Shown here in pieces: positions 1-10,740 of a stretch of 64,000 nt of DNA (positions are counted from its first letter, which is position 1; every line of letters starts with the position of its first letter). The DNA comes from Arthrobotrys musiformis (Eukaryota > Ascomycota > Orbiliomycetes > Orbiliales > Orbiliaceae). The position numbers and the translations under genes are program-made. The notes below the pieces were generated by a model that was not told the origin of the DNA, did no database searches, and saw nothing but the letters and a program-made list of their open reading frames with translations. The stretch covers positions 4,712,001 to 4,776,000 of the forward strand of contig JAVHJL010000001.1 in assembly GCA_036971715.1 (NCBI GenBank), written 5' to 3'.

Positions 1-2270
1 GCAGGCCTGTCGTCGAGAGCCCGGCATAATTCAGGCTCATCTCCAGGCCTCCCCCACACCGTATGGGGTTTGCAAAAATCTTTCGGGACGGCTACGGTCC
101 CTCGGAGACCAGCCCGCCGCCCGAGGAAAATGACAAAAATCACAACGTCGGTGATTAGAATACCGCCTTGACGTCGTGGGGTAGGGTTCGTTCTCTTGAG
201 AACGACCCATCTGCTTCCCATATTCCACCAAACCCCACGCTCGTTAGGGTGGACGTCGAGCGCTTCCAGCGCAAAATGAATAACGATGCGCAAAAGACGT
301 GCGGACGCCGAGGATCTATTCTTAACGACATGGAATCTCGTCCATATCGGCAATGTTCTAAAACGAAAACCTCATTAGTTTTATAGAACCCGAAAAAGAA
401 GTTTATAGCAGTGTGTCATACCTGACGCATAAATGCGTCTAAGAAGTATTGCGCGTGCCTAAACTAGCCCATAAAGTGGCCAAATCCACACCCTTTCCGT
501 TCAATAAATACCCTAAAAGCACTAAAAAGGCTTTCGATGACATCCTGAGATCTAAACAACTCTTCGAATGGAATTTCATCAATCTCAGCCATCTTCACAT
601 CTTCTAAAAACCCCCAAAATATTAGAATCCCGCAAAACAGTAGGTGGATAATCGTCTACCGTACCTTTTGTGTGGAAACTGAGACCGGCTGGAAATAAAT
701 GCCGCCTCATCGCCTCGAAAAGTCTCCACCGCCAACGCCACAGTACCGACACACAAAACCCTGGCCCCGGGTTCTACCCAACCCGAGGGCCACCTCCCCT
801 ATCGACTCAAGTCCTGACGCTCCAAGCGAACAGGACAAAGGTCGAAAAGGGGAGGTTCAAGCCATCTAGACGAACCCGTTCTATGCGGCACATATGCTCG
901 TACCGCCAGTCCCAAGATTAGAAGTGTTTTGGGACGTTGGGCTTTCGGCCGTCGTATATCGATCTGTCGATGGTTGCATCAACGACTAGTCTCCAAATGG
1001 ATCTTTTTTCTTCTGTCCGTATCTTAACACAATAAATTCGGTATCGATCGTATAGCCAACCGCCAGCCCCCCGGGAGGATGCTTCTTTTTCTGACCATAT
1101 CTTCTCCCAGAGGCGAGCGGTGGCCCCAATGCCAATTTGGGGTATGCGCCTCGTGAAAGGCGTGGAAGCCCTCCTCCAATTACCGCAGAAACTATTTCTA
1201 TGGCGAATAGTTGCATCAGCGCCGTATTTTATAAACATAGATATGATTTGAAGGTACATACCCGACTAAGCATATTTCTGTACCTTGCCAACCCCGCAAT
1301 GCGCGGGGTGGCAGCGACAGCAACAGCCCCGTCTAAATCCCATACGTAAGGAGACTTCATCCAAACAAGTCTTCTTCTAAACGCCAGAGAGTATCATCGG
1401 TTGGGGCACATTGTTGAATGTAACCTATTCACCAATATCAGCAAAAGTAACTCAAAACCATAAAACCCTCGATCCACTCACCCCTTCACAAACCACAACC
1501 ATGGGTAGTTGGTAAAGCTACCTTCCATGACTCCGTCTCGAACCCCAACGAGAGTCCGATTCCAGCATCATCCTCTCCACACATAATCGGGGAGATCTGA
1601 TCATCTACCCCGCCATTTCTGTAGTAATAACGTGTCTTAAAGACGCCACGATATAGAGAGCTTTGTTATGGTACCGGGTATGCACGGAACCTCATTCTTC
1701 GTACGGGGCGGTGTTAACTCCATTCTTTCGTGAATATTCAACGATCTACCCCTAGTAATTCAGCCCACCCCATATCTCACTAGATTTTCCTATAGAGTCT
1801 TCGAGAGTCGGATACGAGACGACGTTGGGTAAAGACAATAGAAAAGACCCCCTGTCGAAAACAGGAAGGAAGAAAGCCAAGGGAATCGTGGCGGTGCCAA
1901 AAGTGGAGTCTTGAAGGACCATGGTAATGTATCCTTATCAACCATAACATATCGAAGTGGCACATGGCCTTGGCACGACGGAGATTGCCAGAAAATTAAC
2001 TCCTTTTCTTCTTCGGGATACCGCTGGTTCGTAAAATCGTGCTTCCGCGTTGTTAATATCTGTATCGATCGAAGCAACATTATGCAGCGAAGAATAAGTT
2101 TGATATATCGATAACGTCGACATCGCTAATGCACCCTCCGACTCGCAAACGAGTTCTCGAAGCGTGTACATAAACTAAGAGACTCCTAAGACGCCGTATA
2201 AAAGTACCGTCTCGTCGACGTATAAACTCGCAGATAAAGGTTTTCCACCGCCAATCAAAGGGGGACCTAG
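1..2270. other. Gene-poor stretch, no supported feature
   Basis: Base composition is mixed and only short open frames occur; the longest is about 113 codons and shows no recognisable domain, plausible splice structure or promoter-to-ATG arrangement. I see nothing here beyond unannotatable intergenic or strongly decayed DNA. Confidence 0.5.
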
Positions 2271-2794
2271 GGTATGGGGACCGAGCAATACATCAGTCCG
2301 CTCAAGGGTGAACCCACCACATGAGGATGACGACGATTGGGATCCCCAACCCTGTGACCCATACACCCCGGAAAACCCCTACATTGTCCGCGATGAGAAT
2401 CAGGGGGCAGGATATGCATGGACATCACTTCCAATGCATTGAAGATTCTCGACAAGAGCCCCATACAACCAGTGCCGCAACCATCGACACCCCTTGCCCT
2501 CCCCCCAACCCACATATCCGCAACCAGGCTTTGGCTTTGTCGAAATATCTCGAAGGAGGCTATGGTGTGAGGATCAACCAATGCATCAATCGGCTCAAGG
2601 GCGAACCCGCCGCATGAGTCGATGATGATTAGGATCCCCAACCCCGCCCTATAAGCCCGAATTTAGTTTTCCATCAACAGTAAGGGCTTAGTTGAAATGG
2701 GAGGCCCTGGTATGAGGATCGACCAATGCGTCAATCCTGTCCAGTGCGTAATACACCACCTGAACAGGACGACGACGATTGGGATCCCCAACCC
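2271..2794. repeat. Three degenerate ~85-bp direct repeats
   Basis: Copies lie at about 2271-2352, 2563-2645 and 2708-2794. Each starts with a GGTATGRGGA-like string, then CAATRCRTCA, and ends with a shared ATTGGGATCCCCAACC-like string; between them the copies are gapped and diverged. On the minus strand all three keep a similar peptide, of the type IDALVDPHT, which suggests remnants of a repeat-containing coding region, but no intact reading frame joins them. They could equally be an old non-coding tandem or segmental repeat. Confidence 0.6.
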
Positions 2795-3773
2795 AGCCAT
2801 CCCACGTCAACCACAAGCAATTCCTGGGTCCTCCAGAACCGCCGGTCGAGCTCTGGAGCGCTCTCCCTAATCAAAATTTAATACAATCAGCAGACATTAT
2901 AGAAGGTGGGATGAATATCGCCTGACTAAAGTCTTTGACGGCAGAAAGTCGTCGGCAGGGGGAACCGGCTAGCACAAGGGTTTACTTACTTCTCGATGTT
3001 CCCTGGGGATCAGCTCTAATGGCGCATATGCCACAAACCCCACAATCAACTCAGGGGGGGTATAGATGTCGAATTCCACAATTCAATGCGAGCGAGTCCT
3101 CGTATCCACCCCACATGTCATGATGTGGTCATCGTCTTGCCGTCCCCAGGTCCTAAGACCATGGGGATAAAAAAACCCCCGCCGGAGCACAATTCGAAGT
3201 TGTAGACGTCTGTGCCCCCACATGCGCCCTCTTTCGCGCATAGGTTGGGAGGGCACAATAACGTTGCTTCGATTTGGTGTTTATCGAAATCCTCATGGGG
3301 GAAGTGCGTCGACTTGAACATTTCGTCTGTGGTATCCAACGGCAATATGAAGCATGGACCTCCCAAAGCCTGCGACGCCACCGCTGGGGGCTGGATACAA
3401 AGTGGTCAACGTCGGGGTGTGTAAAAACACGGCCCACCAGTTTTAAACCACCCAGCACCCAAGCATAACTGGAGTGGGAAGAAGGATCGATCATCGTTCC
3501 TGATACCACCCCACCCACACCCCCAGCGGTCGCGAATACAACCCATCCGCAATGGTATTGTATCTGAAATGAAAAGGACCTGGCCAGCGACGTTGAGAAG
3601 TATCGGCTGCCTAGTGAATAAAGCCCTTCCATCGTAAATCGATGCCAAATAAATTTCCGGGCCCCCACATAGCTAGATCTTCTCGTTCTTGAATCGAGCT
3701 TTCCACCAGCAATTCGTTTTCTTGGGGTTTCTTTTGGCCCTTTTCGCTATCGTTTCGGCCACCTCTGCTACCA
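2795..3773. other. Gene-poor stretch
   Basis: No gene supported. The longest minus-strand open frame (3153-3668) begins at a GTG rather than an ATG and has no recognisable domain. Confidence 0.4.
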
Positions 3774-3870
3774 ATCTAGTCTCGAGGCCGGCTGTCCAGA
3801 AACTTTCGACTTTGCACGTGCTATTTTTAACTATCCAAAACGTGCATCGTAGCCAGCCTCGAGACTAGAT
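3774..3870. repeat. Inverted repeat, ~21-bp arms, ~97 bp overall
   Basis: The left arm (3774-3795) begins ATCTAGTCTCGAGGC and the right arm (3850-3870) ends GCCTCGAGACTAGAT; they pair with one mismatch. A second nested pair (GCACG near 3815 and CGTGC near 3841) would extend the hairpin. It could be a small miniature-transposon relic, a folded transcript element or an old palindrome. No flanking target duplication was identified. Confidence 0.6.
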
Positions 3871-5434
3871 AAACCCTGTCGAAGATACTAGTAGCGATCG
3901 AGAAACTTAAACCTGAGCGTGCGGCCCTGGTACCATCAGGTCTAACCACAACCTCACGCTCTCCACAAATTTAATACCAGTGCGACATTAGGTAGTGTGG
4001 GAGAGGACGCCCCCTATCTAACCGCCACTCCCTAGCCTGTAGTCTCGGACCGACCGCTTTAGGTACCCTTAAAACGGTGGTCCCGACGCCAACATCCGGT
4101 CCTTCCAGTCCTCAAATCCTCCGAGGAGGTCTGATCCATGTCAATAGCGGTTGGGGGGTATTCGCCAGGGCTGAAGCGAGCTCTCTAGCTCGTCTCCTTT
4201 CGTTTTCAACTGGAAGGAGGTAGTTCCCCTGTCCAAAGCTCCATGTTAAAACTTCCGATAGAAATTCGAAGCCACGTTGCTTCCTGCAAGGACCAAGCCA
4301 GGGGGGACATAGATTTGTATTCTGTCCCCCCGGCCCACAACATAGACGCCCAGGCGGACGCCAGCTCCCAAACAATGCCGGTTTCCCGTTGCGATATTTG
4401 ATGCAACAGATCTAGAACATCGACGTTGCTTGGCAATTGCTGGCGGGTGCGATATTAAGACCGATATTGAAGAGAGGAAATCTTTGACCGTTGATGTAGT
4501 CGAGTTCTAGGGCCGGGGCCCACAGTCGCCGTAGGTGGGCTACATGTGCCCGACCTAGCTAAGGAGGTGTGAACTTTGAGGGCTAGATCCAGAACCTTGT
4601 GAGCTAATCTGGGCTAACTATCCCACTAAAGTTGCCGGAGACGCAGGTATTAAACCACCAGGACCGTAATTGGGGTGAACCTCGGTTCTGAAACCATAGT
4701 CTGTGAAGCTCTGTCGCAGCCACACAAAGACATACGTTCTCAAACGCCCCTAAAGAACCTATACAAAATATTAGTAAATTCAATTGTATCCGAGGCGGGA
4801 ATTTCGTACCATCATACAGCAGGCGCCTCATATGGTGCCACTTCAAGCACCATAGAAAAGTCCCATCCGCTTCAGCCGTTTTACCCCCACGATGTATTGA
4901 CTTTTTGGGGGACGAGAAAGACCGTTTAAGCCGCGATGACGGGGGACATCTTAAAACACGGAGATATTTCAACTATCTCAACAAAATCCCTTCCTGAGAA
5001 AGTTCCTCACGAAACTCTTTTCCGAGAGGCGAGAAGGAAGCCACATATCTGTCGGCTTCCTCCATAACCCCCTAAATTGGGCCGTGAATCTTTAAAAGAG
5101 TATCGCGATGCCCCGTCGTACAGAACCAAAATATCTTTCACCCACAGGCCGGATAATCAGGTTTTGAGGGTTCAATCCCCCTCCCTCCATTGCGTTCCCT
5201 CCAGGCACAGTCCACATGTACGTCGGCGGCGTTTGGTGGCTCCTCTCCCCAGTCGCCACCACGCAAAAAATGGGAAAGGGGAGCATATAATATGCATCCC
5301 CGCACACGGTCAATCGAGGGCACCTCTTTTGAGGATGCCCTTTGGATTTTGCTGGTAACTTTATAGTTATCGTAATCGTTCCAAGGGACATAATCGGACT
5401 GGGGTGTAATGAGCCCCCACATGCAGCTGTGTAA
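3871..5434. other. Gene-poor stretch
   Basis: No open frame with domain content or credible introns. A B-box-like string near 5170 was considered as a tRNA gene and does not fold as one. Confidence 0.4.
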
Positions 5435-5452
5435 CCCCCCCCCCCCCCCCCC
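5435..5452. repeat. 18-nt poly-C run
   Basis: An uninterrupted run of 18 cytosines. It lies inside a 147-codon minus-strand ATG frame, where it would encode six glycines. Such a run is prone to length error in sequencing, so the reading frame through it is unreliable. Confidence 0.9.
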
Positions 5453-6240
5453 TGGTCGTTGGGAATGGCCTTGTTGAAGTCCTTCCGACGACGGGGGTGC
5501 CTCTCTCCGTGGGCCTGGGCTTGGGGACGCTTCATCCTGCATCAAGGGTATTGAATAAACTGGTCCCACGATAGGACGACGGTGACATGGGATCGAAAAG
5601 GTAGGAAATACCAAATTCGACAGCATTTTCATACAGTCTATAAACTCAATTAGCTTCTTCTAGGTATATATATAAGTATAAATCTAGCTTACCTAAATCG
5701 CCGAGCGTATCCATTCCCACAATGGTAAGAAGGGGAGCAGGTAAACCCGGCATCCCCGGCCCATCTCGTATGAGGTTGGAAAGCTTTCTCTCGGCAGGAT
5801 GTAGTACGACCACGTACCCCCTCAAAGAGGGTATAGTGGGACTACACCCCGCCGAGCACAGCCCACCAAACAATGGGTACCATGGTGTGCCCCTAAAATC
5901 CGTCAGTAAATACTCGCAAAACAGATAGGTTTGTATATATACTCACTGATTATCCGAAACCAGACGACGCACACAATTCCAACTTCTTGCATACTCCCTT
6001 TTTGGTGAAAAAAAGATTTCCATCAATATGTTGCATGCAGGGACGATAGCTTCGTAGCGATGGCGTTGATCCACGCTTTGAAGAATTTGTTTTTACTGAG
6101 CGGTTGCAGAAGCTTATACCTAGTAGAGGATAAGGTATCAAGCTAGGGAATAGCTAGGGATGGAGTATGGGAAGGGATTGCGCATAAGGCGTGATACCAT
6201 CATGCGGTGTGCATCGGGAGCACCACCTCCGAGAGGATGG
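5453..6240. other. Gene-poor stretch
   Basis: Only short frames without recognisable domains; nothing supportable. Confidence 0.4.
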
Positions 6241-6610
6241 TGAGATGAGGTGAGGTGAGATGATGATGATGATGGAGGAGGAGGATGAGGAAGGAGGGAG
6301 AAGGGAAAGAGAAGAAAGGGAGAAGAAGATAGAGAAGGGAAAACTATGGACGTTCTATCACGATGATGTCGAGGAGAACGATCCATAGTTTCAAAATTCT
6401 GATGGTGATGAAATAAAAGAAGTGGATGAAGGGAGCTAACTTTTGTTGCTGAAGGGGTGGTGAAAAGAGGAGAAGGAGAGGAAGGAGGAAGGATGGAAGG
6501 AGGAAGGATGGAAGGAAGAAAGAAAAGAAAGAGGGGAAAGGGGAAAGAAAGAGGGGAAAGGGGAAAGAAAGAGGGGAAAGGGAAAAGATATATGAGGAGG
6601 GAAAATAAAT
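6241..6610 (+). repeat. Polypurine tracts with 20-bp tandem repeat
   Basis: Two almost pure G/A tracts on the plus strand, about 6264-6350 and 6450-6610. The second contains three consecutive 20-bp units of the type AGAAAGAGGGGAAAGGGGAA at about 6526-6585, preceded by two 15-bp units of the GGAGGAAGGATGGA type. The mirror-like polypurine character could allow triplex DNA. A 241-codon minus-strand frame through here translates as a Phe/Pro/Ser/Leu low-complexity chain and is treated as a composition artefact. Confidence 0.85.
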
Positions 6611-8325
6611 AAACAAAAGTTTTCCCCGCCGCCGTGCGTATACACCCCACGAAAACCAGCGTCGACTCACCAACCAGCCACCCAAAATTTATTTGTTTAT
6701 CCCCATTGTATGGGGAAGGACCTCTCATTGACCTAAGGACGGAATCTATAGTGCTATAGTAACGACTATAGAGGTACTCGCCGATTGCAATCTTTGCCCG
6801 TGGCTTTGGGCCGGGTGGTCTGCTCCCGAGAGTCTTACGGTACTCATCTCTATTTCTTTGCATACGTCCATACTATGGGAATAGGCCCTTTACTCACGAC
6901 TAATTCACATCAAAATAGACCTAGTCGTCCAACGACCCGAAAGAAAGAGGCAAGAAAAATAACACCGTGGAAAACAATTCCCACTTCGATGCCTCGAAGA
7001 CGACGCCTAGTTACAAGACCATAGAAACAAGTACCACCGCGACGAATCTCGATACGACGTCTCGCCCATCTCCACTACCTCCGCAAGATTCACAAAATCC
7101 CCGAAGCAATCACAAGTCCAGCAAAAAGGGGAAAAGAAAATCCCATCCAAAAGTTTCATTCGATCAAAAAATCCGATATCGTGTTGTCCCTGTTGCGATT
7201 TAGACCCCCCGGTCCCTGGTAGCACGGAACTAAAAGGCTTATCCAAAATAAGCTTAAAACCAAGCTTCACTGCACGAACTCCCCTTATCCGCAGCCTAAA
7301 ATCCTAAAACCACTTAGAACTATCTCCAATCTTATATCATAAGCGGGGCAATCCCCATATTCTACACGAGCGTGCTGTCGAAGACGATAGATACAAATCT
7401 AGATTTCCTCAATAGGTCGTTATTCCCGTGTAACCAAGATGTGCGTGCGTAACTCCACCAGCCAAGACTGCTACGTTAATCCACAAACCAAATCCCGACC
7501 ATCTACTTCAAGCGTGCGAATCTACTACATCGACCGTACCCACGCATCTAGCTTCATCCCATACATCTACGCCTATAGCTAGCCTATGGTATACAAGCTA
7601 CACTCCTCGTGCAAGTCATAGCCAGGCACAATAAAGGCCAACATGCAGAGTACCCACATCCCTATCTAGGACCAGGACAGTAACTAGGATATGCCATGTC
7701 CCTTGATCCACAAAGCTCAAGACAATAAACCCCAAAGACCACATCTTCTAGAACACCTCACCCATGCTCGTATACACACCAGCCCTGAGACTACTCGTAT
7801 CCTACCCCCACAATCCACAAAAGTATCCAAAGATCGAAACACACCCACAAAAATCTCAGAAAAAAAGAAGAATCGATTTAATATAAAACAAAGTCAAACG
7901 CCGAAACAAAAAAGGACCCATCAATAACGTAAAAGTGGCTAGGTACTCCCACAACCCCCTTCCTCTCTTCTCAAATCCCGCTCATTAAATTCCACCTAAT
8001 CCTCGCTCGATCGCTCTGCGTAATATACCCTTCCAGAGAAAATACCCATTCGTAACAGAGTTAAGAAAAAAAACATCCACAGCAGAAGCCAAAAGTCTAT
8101 AAACCCGTAGTATAGATTACAAAGCTTACCGCAACCCGCTCATTTTTTGTGTTCCCCATACTAAAAAAAAAAAGACCCCAAAGAAATCGGGAAGGTAGAA
8201 GAAAAAAATGAAAACCCCTTTTCAACGGGCGAAAAAAAAAACGGCAGTTGAATCAAGTTCGGAAAAACACCCAATTCAACGGATGAAATTTGTTGTTGTC
8301 TTCGACAGAAAAAAACCGCGCTAGT
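6611..8325. other. Gene-poor, G-depleted (A/C-rich plus strand) stretch
   Basis: No gene supported. From about 6900 to 8250 the plus strand is markedly short of G and rich in A and C, with short homopolymer A runs. The transporter gene to the right ends at 8326, so its 3' untranslated region and terminator should lie just below that position; no specific signal is claimed. Confidence 0.5.
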
Positions 8326-9777
8326 TTACGGTTTTCGAGACTTGAGCATGGCGACGGAGTAGCTAAAAAAAGAATTAGTTTTTCGTTGTTCAAGTTCAGC
8401 CCCACATGCCTTCCAGGTCCGGCTACGAGACAACCCACACGCGGGAGTGTGCGAACGTTGAGAGGAGGGAAACTTACGTGATAATGCCGCCAATGGCCAT
8501 GAAGATACCCAACAAGCTCTTGTCGGTGACCGCGCGTCCCGAGACCATCCAGCCGAGCATGACGATCGAGCAGGTCTTCGCGTGGCCGACAACGGTGCTG
8601 CTGACGGCTCCGGCGCCCGCAATGATGAAGAATTGACTCAACTGCTCACATTAGCTGAATCCAAAACACCCTACTATCCCGGTATAATGTGACACCAAGG
8701 AAAAAGGAAAAACGGGGAAGAAAAAAATACTAACATTGATCAAACTGGCGAATCCACCGCTCAACAAAATGAGGAGGTACTTATTCAGGTGAACCCCGGT
8801 CCAGACGGGGAAGGTGTCGCAGAAGGGGATGAAGTAGAGGAGCAAAAAGCTGGAGACGGGGGCCTGGTTGAAGAGCAGCTGCATGGAGCTCATGTTCAAC
8901 TTGCGATGGTAAGTTCCGATCCAGACGGTGTACAAACTGCTGGCAATAACACCGGAGAAGGCGAAGATGACACCAGCGGTGGATGTGATCTGGGTGGGCT
9001 TGTTGGGATCCGGAAGGGTGTCATAGTAGGAGACAATGCCGACGCCGAAGCAGACGGGGAGCAATGCAAGAACGGCATTTCGCGGGATGCTGACGTGGTA
9101 GAAGACGTAGTTGATGAGGGCGACGAAGGGGGTGAGCAGGATACGGGCAATCTGGTAGAAAGTGACGGAGGAGTAGGCGAGAGAGAGGTTTGGCAGGATG
9201 ACGTTCAGGCACATTGCGAAGGATAGAGGGGCGATTTCGAGGAAACCGGCGCGACGGGGCACGAAGAAGCCGAACATGGGACGGGAGATGACGAAGAGGG
9301 TGAGGGTTGTGCAGAGGAAGTGGAAGGCGGCGAAGGAGGTCTGCATCTTCTTGAAGGACGGATCATCGAAGATTGCTTTGTTCGTGAACACCTAGAGAAC
9401 CAACGTGTTAGCCATTTGTCTTTCCGTTTCTCGCTATCTGCCTCGCATGGGAATTGTCACGCCGTGATCGCCGACGAGACAGCACGTTTTAATCGTGTGG
9501 ATGGTATAATAAATATAATAAAGAGAGAGGGGGGGAAAGAGGGGCATACAATTCCGATGGTGGCGAGGGTGTTGACGAGGGTCCAAGCAATGAAGCCGGA
9601 GGAACCGCCGGAGGAGGAGGACTTGATGGCACCATCCTGGGCGGGAGCGACCGAGGAAGACGAAGGCTGGGAGGTGCTCTTCTCGATGACGTCGTCGTCG
9701 TCGTCGGCATCGGTGTCCTTCATGAGGGGGTTCTTCTGGGCCTCGAGGTCATGGCCGCGTTCTTCGTCGGAGGGCAT
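8326..9777 (-). CDS. TPT/SLC35E-type sugar-phosphate or nucleotide-sugar transporter
   Basis: Multi-pass membrane carrier of the triose-phosphate translocator/DUF250 group (drug/metabolite transporter superfamily), expected in Golgi or ER membranes; the substrate cannot be read from sequence. Exons on the minus strand are 9777-9550, 9391-8735, 8641-8478 and 8362-8326, giving 361 aa. The introns begin GTATGC, GTTAGT and GTAAGT, end in AG, have CTAA-type branch sites, and all join in frame. The ATG at 9777 opens a 58-residue acidic, Ser-rich cytosolic tail with a run of Asp. The membrane domain starts at GFIAWTLVNTLATIGIVFTN, a conserved family opening, and later shows NLSYAYSSVTFYQ-like and VVGHAKTCSIVMLGW segments; the latter carries the conserved helix with Lys. 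The C-terminus, KSRKP, is short and basic. A TPT-family assignment is strong. SLC35E3-like is the closest name I can offer. Confidence 0.88.
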
Positions 9778-10740
9778 CTTGAATGTTTCTCTCTTCTTCT
9801 TCCTTCTTTCGTCTTGTTATTCGATCGTGGGTATATGCTCGAGTACTTGGAGGCAGCCGACGGGAGAGAGTCGTAAACCGGTCGCAGTGGTGGATGGGTG
9901 GATGGAGGGGGTATTAATAGATGGATGGGAAAGGAAGAGAGAAAGATGGTGGTGTTTGGTGGGTATTTAATTTCCAGCAGCAGCAGCAGCAAATTAGAAT
10001 GCGGCTGCAGCTGAACTGAAGAACGTCCGAAAATAGCTGGGCGGTTTTTCTGAGCTGTCGGCTTCAGGAGAGCGAACGCCAACAACAACAACAGCGTTAG
10101 TATCAAATCGAACAAAAAAAAAAAAAAGGAAAAAAAGGCGAGGGAATATTTCTCAGGTGAGCGAGAATGATTGATTGATTAATATTCTCTCCCCTCGAAA
10201 CCTCAGATATGCGAGCTATCTTTCTGCCTGTCTGGATGTATGTGGGAGGGTCCGTCTGTCTGTGCCGTTCAGGGGATGTTATAATCTTATGGAATGCACA
10301 GAAGGTGACATCGCCAGTGCAGCCGCCGCCACCACATATATGACCAGACGTCAAATCGTGTCATCCCAACGCTTATTCTTCGAAAGAACTCACCCGTCTT
10401 TTTCCTGTCTGTCGGTATAGACTGTATAAACTGTATGGATGGTATAGATTGTATGGATTGTATGAGGAGTATATTGTGAAGATCGTGGATGGACCTCCCC
10501 GTTCGATATCGCCAGCAGGAGGATAATATATAATTGTAATCGTCGCCAATTACTTCCTTCCCCGTCCAAGGCACAGCCTTACACACACAATCACACCAAT
10601 TGACAGCCGTATTGGTTGATCCGTCGGTTTGAGCTGGTCGGTTGGTTTGGATGGAAAGGATACCAAGCGGAGCCAAGCAAACGTGAGGTTGCACCAGCTG
10701 CTCGATCCGTCACACTCCAATTTTATATTTTATTTTATTT
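9778..10740. promoter_or_regulatory. Upstream region of the transporter gene with simple repeats
   Basis: Directly upstream of the minus-strand ATG at 9777 the template is rich in CT/GA tracts typical of fungal 5' leaders. It holds a (CAG)n run near 9975, a poly-A run near 10110-10135, and imperfect ~10-bp TGTATGGAT-like tandem repeats at about 10415-10475. No clear TATA box was found and no second gene is supported. Confidence 0.4.

Noticed and set aside
3153..3668. 171-codon minus-strand frame
   Set aside because: Starts with GTG, contains no domain, and lies in a region with equally long competing frames.
5130..5190. Possible tRNA gene around GGGTTCAATCCCC
   Set aside because: The T-arm does not pair well and no anticodon or acceptor stem can be drawn upstream.
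5092..5535. 147-codon minus-strand ATG frame
   Set aside because: It runs through an 18-C homopolymer, has no recognisable family and no promoter or intron context.
6138..6863. 241-codon minus-strand ATG frame
   Set aside because: Most of it is the complement of the polypurine tract and translates into Phe/Pro/Ser/Leu low complexity; no domain, so a composition artefact.
8789..9226. 145-codon plus-strand frame
   Set aside because: Antisense shadow of the transporter's second exon; the minus strand has the conserved family motifs and splice sites.
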